A stretch of 64,000 nucleotides of DNA from SHVZ01 sp041906305 (lineage in GTDB: Bacteria; Pseudomonadota; Alphaproteobacteria; SHVZ01), in assembly GCA_041906305.1 (NCBI GenBank), contig JAYRJL010000002.1, forward strand, positions 248,001-312,000, given 5' to 3'. This document shows, in pieces, positions 17,067-24,711 of the stretch. The translations under genes and the position numbers were made by a program. Below the pieces are notes generated by a model that was given only the letters and a program-made list of their open reading frames with translations, did not search any database and was not told the origin of the DNA. Within the stretch, counting starts at the first letter, position 1. Each line of letters opens with the position of its first letter.

Positions 17067-18124
17067 TGGGCGGGCGCATCCGCATCGTCGCCAGCGGCGA
17101 CTACCTGCACACGATCGGCACCGACCGTCCGAAGGACATCGGCTTCGAGGTCTTCGAGCCGCTGTCGGATCTGCTCGATCTGACGTTGCTGCCGGCCTCG
17201 CCGCAGACCGCCGCGGTGCATCCGGAGGATCTGCGGAACGCCGACATGCTGCTCATGCTCGGGCAGTACCTGCCGGACGCCTCGATCGCGCCGGCGGCGG
17301 AGCGGCTGACGGTCGTGGCGCGGGCCGGCGTCGGCGTCGACAAGATAGACATCGACGCGCTGACGCGTCACGGCGTCCTGCTGTTCAACGTGCCGGACGC
17401 GTTGACCGAAGGCACCGCCGCCGGAGCCCTGGCACTGATGCTGGCCGCGGCCCGCAACATGGTCGCCCAGGATCGCCTGACCCGTGAAGGCCGATGGGAC
17501 GATCGCCAGCATCACCGCGGACGCGAGATCTACGGCAAGACGCTCGGCGTCATCGGCCCCGGCCGCATCGGCGGCGAGCTGATCCGGATCTGCCAGCCGT
17601 TCCGGATGCGCGTCCTCGCCTACTCCCCACGATTGACGCCCGAACGGGCACAGCGCCTCGGAGCCGAGGCCGCCTCCCTCGATCGGCTCCTTTCCGAAAG
17701 CCATTTCGTCACCGTCTGCGCCCCTCTCACGGACGAGACGCGCGGCCTGATCGGCACTCGCGAATTCGCGCTGATGCGGCGGGACGCGACCTTCGTCAAT
17801 GTCGGACGAGGGCCGATCGTCGACCAGGCGGCCTTGACCCTGGCCCTGAAGGAGCGGCGCATCGCGGCGGCGGGCATCGACGTCTTTGAGACCCAGCCAG
17901 TGCCCAAAGGCGAGCCGCTGACCCTTCTCGACAACGTCGTCCTGACCCCGCACGCGGTCTGCGACACGTACGAGCTCCGGCGCGACGTGCTGGCCGTCAT
18001 TGCGGCCGAGCTTCGGGACTTCGCCCGGGGCAAGATGCCAGCGACCGTCGTCAATCCCGAGGTGCTCGACACCCCGGCATTTCAGGCGAAACGTGCCGCG
18101 CTGTTGAGACGCATCCAGTCCTGA
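17066..18124 (+). CDS. D-2-hydroxyacid dehydrogenase (possibly NADP-dependent)
   Basis: D-isomer-specific 2-hydroxyacid dehydrogenase of 352 aa; its GTG start shares one base with the stop of the dehydratase gene. The nucleotide motif GPGRIGGELI is followed by LAYSPRL, with Ser/Arg instead of an acidic residue after the second strand, a pattern that usually favours NADP. Catalytic Arg is in GRGPIVD, Glu in DVFETQP and His in LTPHAVCD. It is the last gene of the operon and differs clearly from the first dehydrogenase at 11013. It may reduce or oxidise the keto-deoxy product of the dehydratase (inference). Confidence 0.9.
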   Translation: MGGRIRIVASGDYLHTIGTDRPKDIGFEVFEPLSDLLDLTLLPASPQTAAVHPEDLRNADMLLMLGQYLPDASIAPAAERLTVVARAGVGVDKIDIDALTRHGVLLFNVPDALTEGTAAGALALMLAAARNMVAQDRLTREGRWDDRQHHRGREIYGKTLGVIGPGRIGGELIRICQPFRMRVLAYSPRLTPERAQRLGAEAASLDRLLSESHFVTVCAPLTDETRGLIGTREFALMRRDATFVNVGRGPIVDQAALTLALKERRIAAAGIDVFETQPVPKGEPLTLLDNVVLTPHAVCDTYELRRDVLAVIAAELRDFARGKMPATVVNPEVLDTPAFQAKRAALLRRIQS

Positions 18125-18480
18125 GTCCGGGAGGCGGCTCGGCCGCTTCCTGGACGCGGCGCAGGAGTCTCGAGTCGGGAAAGGACGCGCCCGGAATCTC
18201 GTTGCGGTGACGACCGCCGCCCGCGGCTGCGAGGCTCGAGCAGAGCGCACCGACCAGAGCCACGACCGACCAGATCGACTACCGTGCGCCGATCTGCAAC
18301 GCGGCCCGGAGCCGCGCGTTCCTGCCGTCGCGCGTAAAGGCGATGGAGTAACGCAGGTTACTTGGCTCGGCTCGCGAGGGACCCGGCTTGGTCGCCCCTC
18401 GATCCGCGCGGCCTGCCGAGTGGTCGGCAGGAGGAACCACCGCGAAGTTCGCGCGTTTCCGTTCAATTCCGGAGGATGCA
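18125..18480. other. 356-bp gap with three stacked inverted repeats
   Basis: I see no convincing gene here. Besides the hairpin at 18130-18150 it holds AGTAAC-GCAG-GTTACT (18347-18362), CCTGCCGA-GTGG-TCGGCAGG (18412-18431) and CGCGAA-G-TTCGCG (18441-18453), all within about 110 bp upstream of a small gene with a good ribosome site. These may be operators or a structured leader. Nothing recognisable as a known riboswitch was found. Confidence 0.45.
18130..18150 (+). terminator. Hairpin after the catabolic operon
   Basis: GGAGGCGGC and GCCGCTTCC form a 9-bp stem with one G-U pair and a 3-nt loop, starting 6 bp after the last stop. There is no T-run after it, so it may be a Rho-assisted 3' end rather than a classical terminator. 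Confidence 0.4.
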
Positions 18481-18660
18481 ATGACCCCCGCTTCGATGTC
18501 GTGGAGCCGCGCGGCCGATCGCGCGCGCCTGAGCCTGTCGGCCTATTGGGAAGCCGCCTACCGCGCCATAGAGGCCACGGGGCGACAGTCCCAGCGCTCG
18601 GTCGACCCGGCGGACGGCAGCCCGCGACCAGGCACGAAAGAGGCGGCCGTCAGCCGCTGA
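18481..18660 (+). CDS. Small hypothetical protein, 59 aa
   Basis: The ATG at 18481 is preceded by CCGGAGGATGCA, a strong ribosome site at proper spacing, and third codon positions are mostly G or C as in neighbouring genes. The product begins MTPASMSWSRAADRARL and contains an amphipathic stretch SAYWEAAYRAIEAT, then a polar tail ending EAAVSR. It has no signal peptide, membrane segment or Cys motif. I do not recognise it. It is flanked upstream by the hairpin-rich gap and downstream by a convergent gene. A longer in-frame start at 18388 exists but has no visible ribosome site. Confidence 0.45.
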   Translation: MTPASMSWSRAADRARLSLSAYWEAAYRAIEATGRQSQRSVDPADGSPRPGTKEAAVSR

Positions 18661-18687
18661 ACGCTAACCAGGTCGCGCCGATACCCT

Positions 18688-18701
18688 CCTCCTTTGGGAG
18701 G
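18688..18701. terminator. Short bidirectional hairpin between convergent genes
   Basis: CCTCC-TTTG-GGAGG lies between the small gene (stop 18660) and the convergent phosphonopyruvate hydrolase gene (stop 18714). The stem is only 5 bp and there is no T-tract, so support is weak. Confidence 0.3.
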
Positions 18702-18713
18702 CCGCGTCGCAGC

Positions 18714-19586
18714 TCACCTCAGGAAGCGCTTCTCGGCTTCCTTCACCTGATCCATCCTCTGCAGGCGGAATATCTCCTCGACCGAGACGAGGTCCTTGTT
18801 GACCTTGTGGATGCCGCCATCGGCGAGGATGCGGGCGAAGACGTCCTTCATCGCCGTGACCGACGCCCGGATCGCATGGTTGCCATAGATGACCATGGCG
18901 ATCTTGCCGAGCGCCTTGATCCGCTCCGCATTCAGCTCGGGATAGGCGGTCGGGACCAGGACGATCGGTGCCTTGCCTTTCCAGCCCCGGACGAAGCTCT
19001 CCACTTCATCCGGCGTCTTCTGCTTGGAATGGACCAGGATCATGTCGGCGCCGGCCGCCTCGTAGGCCGCCGCCCGCTTCAGCGCCTCGCCCTCGCCGAG
19101 CCCGGCGATCAGCGCCTCGGTGCGCGCGATCACCAGAAAGCCCGGATCGGCACGCGTCGACAGCGCTGCCGCGACCTTGCCCTGGAACTCCTCGACCCGG
19201 ACGAGATCCTGACGCCCGTCGGCGACGAGGCTCGTGACCTTTGGAAAGCTCTTGTCCTCGATCACCACCGCGGCGGCACCGGCGCGCTCGTACTGGCGGA
19301 CCGCATGGACGACGTTGACCGCGTTGCCGAAGCCGGTGTCGATGTCGGCGACGATCGGAAGCGAAGACTGCTCGGCGATCGCACGCACCATCTCAAGATG
19401 CTGGGTCATCGAGATGAGACTGACGTCGGCAAGGCCGTAGAGCGCCGAAAGCTCGAAGCCCGACGCCCAGAGCCCGTCGAACCCCGCCTCCTCCGCCAGC
19501 CTTGCCGAAAGCGGCGAATGCGCCGCCATGACGTGCACGAGACCGGAAGACGCCATCCTGTCGCGAAGCTGCTTGCCTTTGCTCAT
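18714..19586 (-). CDS. palA: Phosphonopyruvate hydrolase (PEP mutase/isocitrate lyase superfamily)
   Basis: A 290-aa alpha/beta-barrel enzyme. The metal site is DIDTGFGN (81-88) and the gating-loop motif is EDKSFPKVTS (110-119). PEP mutases have Asn in this loop (FPKTNS), whereas the phosphonopyruvate hydrolase of Variovorax has Thr118, and this protein has Thr118 at the same number. Further matches to that enzyme as I recall it include GRQDLVR, EEFQGK, ALIAGLGEGEAL, HSKQKTPDEV and YGNHAIRA. It would cleave the C-P bond of phosphonopyruvate to pyruvate and phosphate. The ATG at 19586 is 2 bp after the deformylase stop, so the two genes are cotranscribed. No other phosphonate gene is in the window, so the source of phosphonopyruvate is unknown. 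A mutase or lyase of the same family is the alternative. Confidence 0.85.
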   Translation of the reverse strand: MSKGKQLRDRMASSGLVHVMAAHSPLSARLAEEAGFDGLWASGFELSALYGLADVSLISMTQHLEMVRAIAEQSSLPIVADIDTGFGNAVNVVHAVRQYERAGAAAVVIEDKSFPKVTSLVADGRQDLVRVEEFQGKVAAALSTRADPGFLVIARTEALIAGLGEGEALKRAAAYEAAGADMILVHSKQKTPDEVESFVRGWKGKAPIVLVPTAYPELNAERIKALGKIAMVIYGNHAIRASVTAMKDVFARILADGGIHKVNKDLVSVEEIFRLQRMDQVKEAEKRFLR

Positions 19587-19588
19587 GG

Positions 19589-20206
19589 TTAGACCGTCCA
19601 CCCGACCCGCTTCAACCGCGCGATCAGAGTGTCCTGGCCGCGCAGATACTCCTTCGGCCTGTTCGGCGTGTAGGCCGGCACCTGGCCCGAGCGGACGAGC
19701 TCGTCGAGGTAGCCCAGCGTCGAGGCGTCGCTCATGCGCGTCGGATAGAGCCGGCCGTCGAGATGGTCGAATTCGTGCTGCACCGTCCGCGCCTGCTTGC
19801 CGGCGACGAGGCGCGTCGTGCGGTTGCCGTCGAGATCGGAGGCCGTCAGTCGGACCCGCTGCCATCGCGTCGCCCGGCCGCGCATCCCCGGCATCGAGAG
19901 GCATCCCTCCCAGTTGGTCCATTGCGCGTCGCCGACCGGCTGGATCTCGGGATTGACCAGCACCGTCATGCCGACCGGACCGTCGTCCGGCCAGTCGGTC
20001 AGCCCGGCCGGGCTGGTGAAATAGATGATGACGCGCCGGGAGACGCCGATCTGCGGTGCCGCGAGCCCGCCGCCGCCGACCGCGTGCAGGCTGTCGATCA
20101 TGTCGGCAACCAGAAGCGCCACGTCGTCCGCGGTGGGATCGGCAACCGGGTCGGCGATGCGCGAAAGCACCGGATCGCCGGCGCGAACGATGGGACGTAT
20201 GGCCAT
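19589..20206 (-). CDS. def: Peptide deformylase
   Basis: A 205-aa metallo-deformylase that removes the N-formyl group from nascent proteins. All three family motifs are present: GGGGLAAPQ (44-52), WEGCLS with metal ligand Cys102, and QHEFDH with His144, Glu145 and His148. The ATG at 20206 follows GAGGAGCCTGCC. It lies upstream of and cotranscribed with the phosphonopyruvate hydrolase gene, not beside fmt, so it may be an extra copy rather than the housekeeping one (inference). It diverges from a LacI regulator gene. Confidence 0.93.
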   Translation of the reverse strand: MAIRPIVRAGDPVLSRIADPVADPTADDVALLVADMIDSLHAVGGGGLAAPQIGVSRRVIIYFTSPAGLTDWPDDGPVGMTVLVNPEIQPVGDAQWTNWEGCLSMPGMRGRATRWQRVRLTASDLDGNRTTRLVAGKQARTVQHEFDHLDGRLYPTRMSDASTLGYLDELVRSGQVPAYTPNRPKEYLRGQDTLIARLKRVGWTV

Positions 20207-20313
20207 GGCAGGCTCCTCTGCTCGGAGCGTGGATTATACGTGAAGGATCGTTGACCGTGGCTCGGCGAGTGTGGTCCGGTCATGCTTCGGATCGCGGGTA
20301 TTTCGGGGGCCTA

Positions 20314-21345
20314 GTGCAGGGGAAGCGGCCGACCATTCTCGACGTCGCCGAACGGGCCGGCGTCTCGGTCGGAACGGTATCGAACGTGCTGAACGCACCG
20401 GCCTCGGTCAGCGAGGCCAGGCGGGTCCGCGTGCTGCAGGCGATCGACACGCTGGGCTATTCGCAGAACCTGCTCGCGCACGGCCTGCGCAAGCGGCGCT
20501 CGAACATGGTCGGGCTCTGCGTGCCACATACGTCCAACGCCTATTTCTCGGCGCTGGTGAACGCCTTCGAGGAAGTGGGCTCTGATCGCGGCTTCGAGCT
20601 GCTCCAGGTGCTGAGCCGGCGCGACTCCAGCCACGAGCTCGATCGCGTCTCGGCGTTGCTCAAGTACAAGATCGGCGGCTTGATCCTGATCCCCGGCCTC
20701 AACTCGGAGCAGACCTTCCAGCTGATCCAGCGGTCGGGGACGCCGGTCGTCGTCGTCGATCGCGTGGTCCGCAACGAACGCGTCGACCTCGTCTCCTTCG
20801 ACAATCGCGGCGCCATGGCGGAAGCCGCGGGCCGGCTGATCGCGCTCGGCCACCGGCGCCTGCTGTTCATCGTCCGCCAGAAGGGCCTGCTGGTCGCCCA
20901 GCGCCGCATCGCCGGCCTCGACGACGCGGCTGCGGCCTCGCCGCACAAGGTCGCGGTCGAGATCTTCGAATGCGAGCACGACGAGGAGGCGCTGACCCGG
21001 CACCTCGCCGCGACCTTCCTGATGCCGGGGACCCGCATGCCGGAGGTGCCGACCGCGATCGTCGCCAGCAACTCGACCCTGGCGGCGATGACGATCCGCG
21101 CGCTCAACGCGCATGGCATCGCGTGCCCGGCTCAGGTCTCGCTGCTCGCGTTCGGCGAGCCCGAATGGGCCGACCTCGTGACGCCTCGGCTCTCGGTGGT
21201 CCGCCAGCCGACCGACCTTATGGCGCGCCGCGCGTGGGAGTTCCTGATCCGGCGGATGGATGACAAGGCCGACGGCATCCAGCGCGAGGAGATGAAGGCC
21301 GAGGTGATCTTGCGCGGCTCGGTCGCCGCCCCGTCCACAACCTGA
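20314..21345 (+). CDS. LacI-family transcriptional regulator (first)
   Basis: A 343-aa LacI/GalR regulator. The helix-turn-helix TILDVAERAGVSVGTVSNVLN is at the very N-terminus, followed by a hinge helix SQNLLAHGLRKRRS and a periplasmic-binding-protein-like sensor domain (LVNAFEEVGSDRGFELL to LRGSVAAPS). The GTG at 20314 after CGGGGGCC gives the usual start a few residues before the HTH. In-frame GTG or TTG codons at 20257 and 20251 would add a leader. The palindrome at 21372-21385 just downstream is a classic LacI-type operator, and a near copy precedes the sugar ABC genes at 34567, so it probably represses both units. Effector sugar is unknown. Confidence 0.92.
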   Translation: MQGKRPTILDVAERAGVSVGTVSNVLNAPASVSEARRVRVLQAIDTLGYSQNLLAHGLRKRRSNMVGLCVPHTSNAYFSALVNAFEEVGSDRGFELLQVLSRRDSSHELDRVSALLKYKIGGLILIPGLNSEQTFQLIQRSGTPVVVVDRVVRNERVDLVSFDNRGAMAEAAGRLIALGHRRLLFIVRQKGLLVAQRRIAGLDDAAAASPHKVAVEIFECEHDEEALTRHLAATFLMPGTRMPEVPTAIVASNSTLAAMTIRALNAHGIACPAQVSLLAFGEPEWADLVTPRLSVVRQPTDLMARRAWEFLIRRMDDKADGIQREEMKAEVILRGSVAAPSTT

Positions 21346-21351
21346 AATTGC

Positions 21352-21385
21352 TTGGCCTTTTGGCCCTCCCCTGTTAACGATAACA
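21352..21385 (+). promoter_or_regulatory. Promoter with LacI-type operator before the Gfo/Idh gene
   Basis: The dyad TGTTAACGATAACA (21372-21385) matches its reverse complement at 12 of 14 positions and has the central CG of LacI/GalR operators. A possible -35 TTGGCC (21352-21357) is spaced 17 bp from TAACGA, which lies inside the dyad, so binding would block the promoter. The sequence differs by one base from the dyad at 34567-34580 in front of the sugar ABC binding-protein gene. Confidence 0.7.
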
Positions 21386-21417
21386 GCGCATATTCGCTGC
21401 TGGTTCGAAGAGGCGAG

Positions 21418-22485
21418 ATGACCCGGGTCCGGGTTTCGGTCGTGGGCGCGGGATGGTACGCGGCCGAGAGCCACATCCCGGCGCTGAAGGCGCGGAGCGA
21501 CGTCGCGCTCGACGGCGTTTGCCGCCTCGGCGCCGACGAGCTCGAGCGGGTGCGTCACCATTTCGGCTTCGCTTTCGCCTCCGAGGACCATCGCCAGGTC
21601 CTGGCGCGGAAGCCCGACGCCGTCATCGTCGCCTCGCCTCACGACCTTCACTACGTCCATGTCCGCGACGCGCTCGACGCCGGCTGTCACGTGCTGTGCG
21701 AGAAGCCGATGACGCTCGACCCGGCCGAGGCCTGGGATCTGGTGCGCCGGGCCAAGATCGCCGGGCGCCATCTGCTGATCGCCAACGGCTACCACTACCT
21801 GCCGAAGCTCGACCGGCTCCGCGATCTCGTCCTGAACGGCGCTGTCGGAACCATCGAGCATCTCGCCTGCACCTTCGTCTCGGCCACCCGCCGCGTCTTC
21901 GACGGCGATGGCCTCGCGCGCTGGAAGACGGCGTTCTTCGCGCCCGACATCGCCACGTGGCAAAACCCGGCGAAGGGCGGCGGCTTCGCCTATGGCCAGC
22001 TCTCCCATTCGGTCGCGCTCGCCTTGTGGCTGACCGGCCTCGCGCCGCGGAGCGTCAGCGCGCGGCTGGCGCCCGGCGTCGTCGACCTGGTCGACGCGGC
22101 CTCGGTCGACTTCGATGGCGGCGCGCTCGGCACCTTTTCCGGTGCCGCCGGCATGCCGGAAGGCCAACGGGCGATCCTCTCGCTTCAACTCGCGGGCAGC
22201 GAGGGCGCACTCGATCTGGCGGTCCACCGCGATCACGTCTCGATCCACCGCCACGACGGCAGGCCGCAGGGCGTCGACTTCGCACCCGGGGACCTCGTCT
22301 ATCGCTGCGACGGCCCGGTGAACGCGCTGGTCGAGCTCGCCCAAGGCAGGGGCCGCAACCTGTCGCCGGGCGAGATCGGCGCGGCGACGATCGACCTGGT
22401 CGAGGCGATGCTGCGCTCCTCGCGCGACGGCGGGAACGCAGCGGGCATCGCCGCTCCCTCCCCGCTCCTGGCGCGCGCGTCTTGA
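21418..22485 (+). CDS. Gfo/Idh/MocA-family oxidoreductase
   Basis: A 355-aa NAD(P)-dependent sugar or cyclitol dehydrogenase. The N-terminal Rossmann motif VVGAGWYAA is near residues 7-15 and the family signature CEKPMTLD follows around 95-102. A C-terminal GFO_IDH_MocA domain begins GYHYLPKLDRLRDLV, with the likely catalytic His in QLSHSVAL. ATG 21418 follows AGAGGCGAG; the frame is open further upstream across the operator, which argues against the longer start. The stop overlaps the TTG of the second LacI gene. The substrate is likely the sugar imported by the co-regulated ABC transporter, or a derivative (inference). Confidence 0.9.
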   Translation: MTRVRVSVVGAGWYAAESHIPALKARSDVALDGVCRLGADELERVRHHFGFAFASEDHRQVLARKPDAVIVASPHDLHYVHVRDALDAGCHVLCEKPMTLDPAEAWDLVRRAKIAGRHLLIANGYHYLPKLDRLRDLVLNGAVGTIEHLACTFVSATRRVFDGDGLARWKTAFFAPDIATWQNPAKGGGFAYGQLSHSVALALWLTGLAPRSVSARLAPGVVDLVDAASVDFDGGALGTFSGAAGMPEGQRAILSLQLAGSEGALDLAVHRDHVSIHRHDGRPQGVDFAPGDLVYRCDGPVNALVELAQGRGRNLSPGEIGAATIDLVEAMLRSSRDGGNAAGIAAPSPLLARAS

Positions 22486-23510
22486 GCGCCCCTTCCGGCA
22501 CCGTCAGCCTCGAGGACGTGGCGAAGCAGGCCGGCGTCTCGATCATGACGGTCTCGCGGGCCTTTCGCCGGCCCGACGCCCTTTCCGAAGTCACGCTGGG
22601 CCGCGTGCTGCAGGCGGCCGAGGCGCTGGGATATCTCCCAAACCAGATCGCCAGCGGGCTTCGCTCGCGCAAGAGCCAGACCATCGCCTGCGTGATCCCG
22701 ACCATCTCCTCCTCGGTCTACGCCAACGTCGTCCAGGGCATCGCCGACACGATCACCGCCGACGGCTACTCGCTGGTGCTCGGCACCTCGAACTACGGCA
22801 TCGACGAGGAGCGGAAGGTGATGACCTCGCTGCTGGGATATCGGCCGGAAGCGGTGGTCCTCGCCGGCGGCGACCACCGCCCGGAGCTGACGCGTCTGGT
22901 CGCGCGCCTCAAGGCGCCGCTGGTCGAGATCTGGGAGCTGGTGGCGAAGCCCCTCGACATGAATGTGGGCTTCTCGAACCATGCCGCCGGCGCCGCGATC
23001 GTCGAACATCTGGTTCGCATGGGATCGCGCCGCATCGCGATGATGACGATCCGATCCGAGCATGCCCGCGCCCGCGCCCGGCGCGCGGCATACGAAACCG
23101 CCGCCGCCAGGCTCGGGCACGCTCCGATCGTCGTCACGACCGATCTCAGCATCGAGGGCGGGCGGCGCGGCATGGCGCACCTGCGTGCCCAGCACCCCGA
23201 TGTCGACGGCGTCTTCTGCGTCTCGGACTCGATCGCGCTCGGCGCCATGCTGAAGGCGAACGAGATTGGCTGGAACGTGCCCGACGAGCTCGCGATCGCG
23301 GGCTTCGGCGATTTCGATATCGCCCGCCACATTCCACCTGGCCTCACCACCGTCCGCGTGCCCGAATATCGCTGCGGCCAGGTCGCCGGCGAGATGATCA
23401 TGAACCGGCTGCTCCGCCGCCCCGAAGGCCCGTACACGGTCGATGTCGGCTTCGAGGTCGTCGCGCGCGGAAGCTCCGCCCGCAATCCGCTGAAGAGAGC
23501 CCTCAAATGA
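22482..23510 (+). CDS. LacI-family transcriptional regulator (second)
   Basis: A 342-aa LacI/GalR regulator of the gluconate-repressor (GntR of E. coli) branch. The HTH VSLEDVAKQAGVSIMTVSR is at the N-terminus, then a hinge NQIASGLRSRKSQ and a sensor domain (ACVIPTISSSVYANVVQGI to VVARGSSARNPL). The TTG at 22482 overlaps the Gfo/Idh stop as TTGA; this is the only start that gives the normal short N-terminus. Being inside the operon it presumably responds to a pathway metabolite. Which of the two LacI proteins binds the 21372/34567 dyads is not decided by the sequence; the gluconate-type operator favours this one. Confidence 0.9.
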   Translation: MSAPSGTVSLEDVAKQAGVSIMTVSRAFRRPDALSEVTLGRVLQAAEALGYLPNQIASGLRSRKSQTIACVIPTISSSVYANVVQGIADTITADGYSLVLGTSNYGIDEERKVMTSLLGYRPEAVVLAGGDHRPELTRLVARLKAPLVEIWELVAKPLDMNVGFSNHAAGAAIVEHLVRMGSRRIAMMTIRSEHARARARRAAYETAAARLGHAPIVVTTDLSIEGGRRGMAHLRAQHPDVDGVFCVSDSIALGAMLKANEIGWNVPDELAIAGFGDFDIARHIPPGLTTVRVPEYRCGQVAGEMIMNRLLRRPEGPYTVDVGFEVVARGSSARNPLKRALK

Positions 23511-23526
23511 AAAAGGACAGGCGCCG

Positions 23527-24696
23527 GTGAAGATCAAGTCAGTCCAAGCCTTCGCCATCCGGAACGACATCGTCGGCGGTCCCGCGACGAGCCGGGAGCG
23601 ACAGCCTTCCTGGCTAGTCGATGCCGAGGTCGCGGGCCCCATGTCCCGGTATCCGCGCTTCAAGAAGCTGCGCTCGACCTGGCGGCCGGAATGGCCATCG
23701 GTCGGCTGTGTGGTGATCGCCGACGACGGCAGCTACGGCTTCGGCGCCACGCGCTACGGCACGCCGGTGATCGCGATCGTCAACGAACATATCGGACCGC
23801 TTCTCGTCGGCGAGCCGGCGATGGCGACCGAGCGCCTGTTCGACATGATGAGCCGCATCGTCTCTCCCTATGGCCCCGGCGGGCTCGGCGCCTATGCGAT
23901 CAGCGCCGTCGACCTGGCGCTCTGGGACCTGAAGGGCAAGACGCTGAAACGCCCCGTGTGGGAACTGATCGGCGGCCCGGCACACGACCGCATCAAGGTC
24001 TACGCCACCGGCAACGATACCGACTGGCACATGGAGCTGGGCTTCAAGGGCACCAAGCTCGCCTGCCCCTACGGCACCGCCGACGGGCTGGACGCGCTCA
24101 ACTGGAACGAGGATCTCGTCGGCGAAGCGCGCGAGCTGGTCGGCAAGGAGGTCGAGCTGATGCTCGACTGCTGGATGGCCTTCGACGTCGAGTTCGCGGT
24201 CAGGCTCGCCGAGCGGCTCCGCCCCTACGGCCTCAAATGGATCGAGGACTGCCTGATCCCGGAGAACCTCGACGGCCAGAACGAGCTGCGCCGGCGCCTT
24301 CCCTGGATGACGCTCGCCACCGGCGAGCATTGGTACTCGCCTTTCACCTTCGCCTCGGCGGCGGCGACGAAGAGCGTCGACATCTTCCAGCCCGACATCG
24401 CCTGGGTCGGCGGCCTCACCGCGTGCATTAAGGTGAACGCACTGGCGGAGGCCGCAGGCATCGCGGTGATCCCGCATGCCGGCATGAACACGCCCTACGG
24501 CCAGCACTTCGGCTATGCGACGCCGAACGCCCCCTGGGGCGAGTATTTCCTGGGGTCCGCTCCGGGCGTACCGCTCGACGAGATGGCGGTCTTCCCGGGC
24601 GTCGCCTCGCCCAAGGACGGCTACCTCAAGCCCTCGGACGCTCCCGGCTTCGGCATCGAGCTGACGCTCGACGGGATCGAAAGGCTGAAGGTGTAG
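23527..24696 (+). CDS. Enolase-superfamily dehydratase, L-rhamnonate-dehydratase-like
   Basis: A 389-aa mandelate-racemase-family dehydratase. Metal ligands are Asp214 (MLDCWM), Glu240 (WIEDCL) and Glu267 (TGEHWY), and His317 (IPHAG) is the candidate catalytic residue. These align with the L-rhamnonate dehydratase residues I recall (D226, E252, E280, H329) at an offset of 12-13, and the flanking text (GGLGAYAISAVDLALWDL, DIFQPDIAWVGGLT) is also rhamnonate-dehydratase-like. The GTG start at 23527 has AAAGGAC upstream. It would dehydrate a 6-deoxy or hexonic sugar acid to the 2-keto-3-deoxy acid. It is the last gene of the LacI/Gfo-Idh unit. Confidence 0.88.
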   Translation: MKIKSVQAFAIRNDIVGGPATSRERQPSWLVDAEVAGPMSRYPRFKKLRSTWRPEWPSVGCVVIADDGSYGFGATRYGTPVIAIVNEHIGPLLVGEPAMATERLFDMMSRIVSPYGPGGLGAYAISAVDLALWDLKGKTLKRPVWELIGGPAHDRIKVYATGNDTDWHMELGFKGTKLACPYGTADGLDALNWNEDLVGEARELVGKEVELMLDCWMAFDVEFAVRLAERLRPYGLKWIEDCLIPENLDGQNELRRRLPWMTLATGEHWYSPFTFASAAATKSVDIFQPDIAWVGGLTACIKVNALAEAAGIAVIPHAGMNTPYGQHFGYATPNAPWGEYFLGSAPGVPLDEMAVFPGVASPKDGYLKPSDAPGFGIELTLDGIERLKV

Positions 24697-24711
24697 CGCG
24701 CCGCGGGGGCG

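Noticed and set aside
18714..19586. 2-methylisocitrate lyase or PEP mutase
   Set aside because: The EDKSFPKVTS loop has Thr118 rather than the mutase Asn and lacks the KKCGH-type lyase motif; overall text fits phosphonopyruvate hydrolase best.
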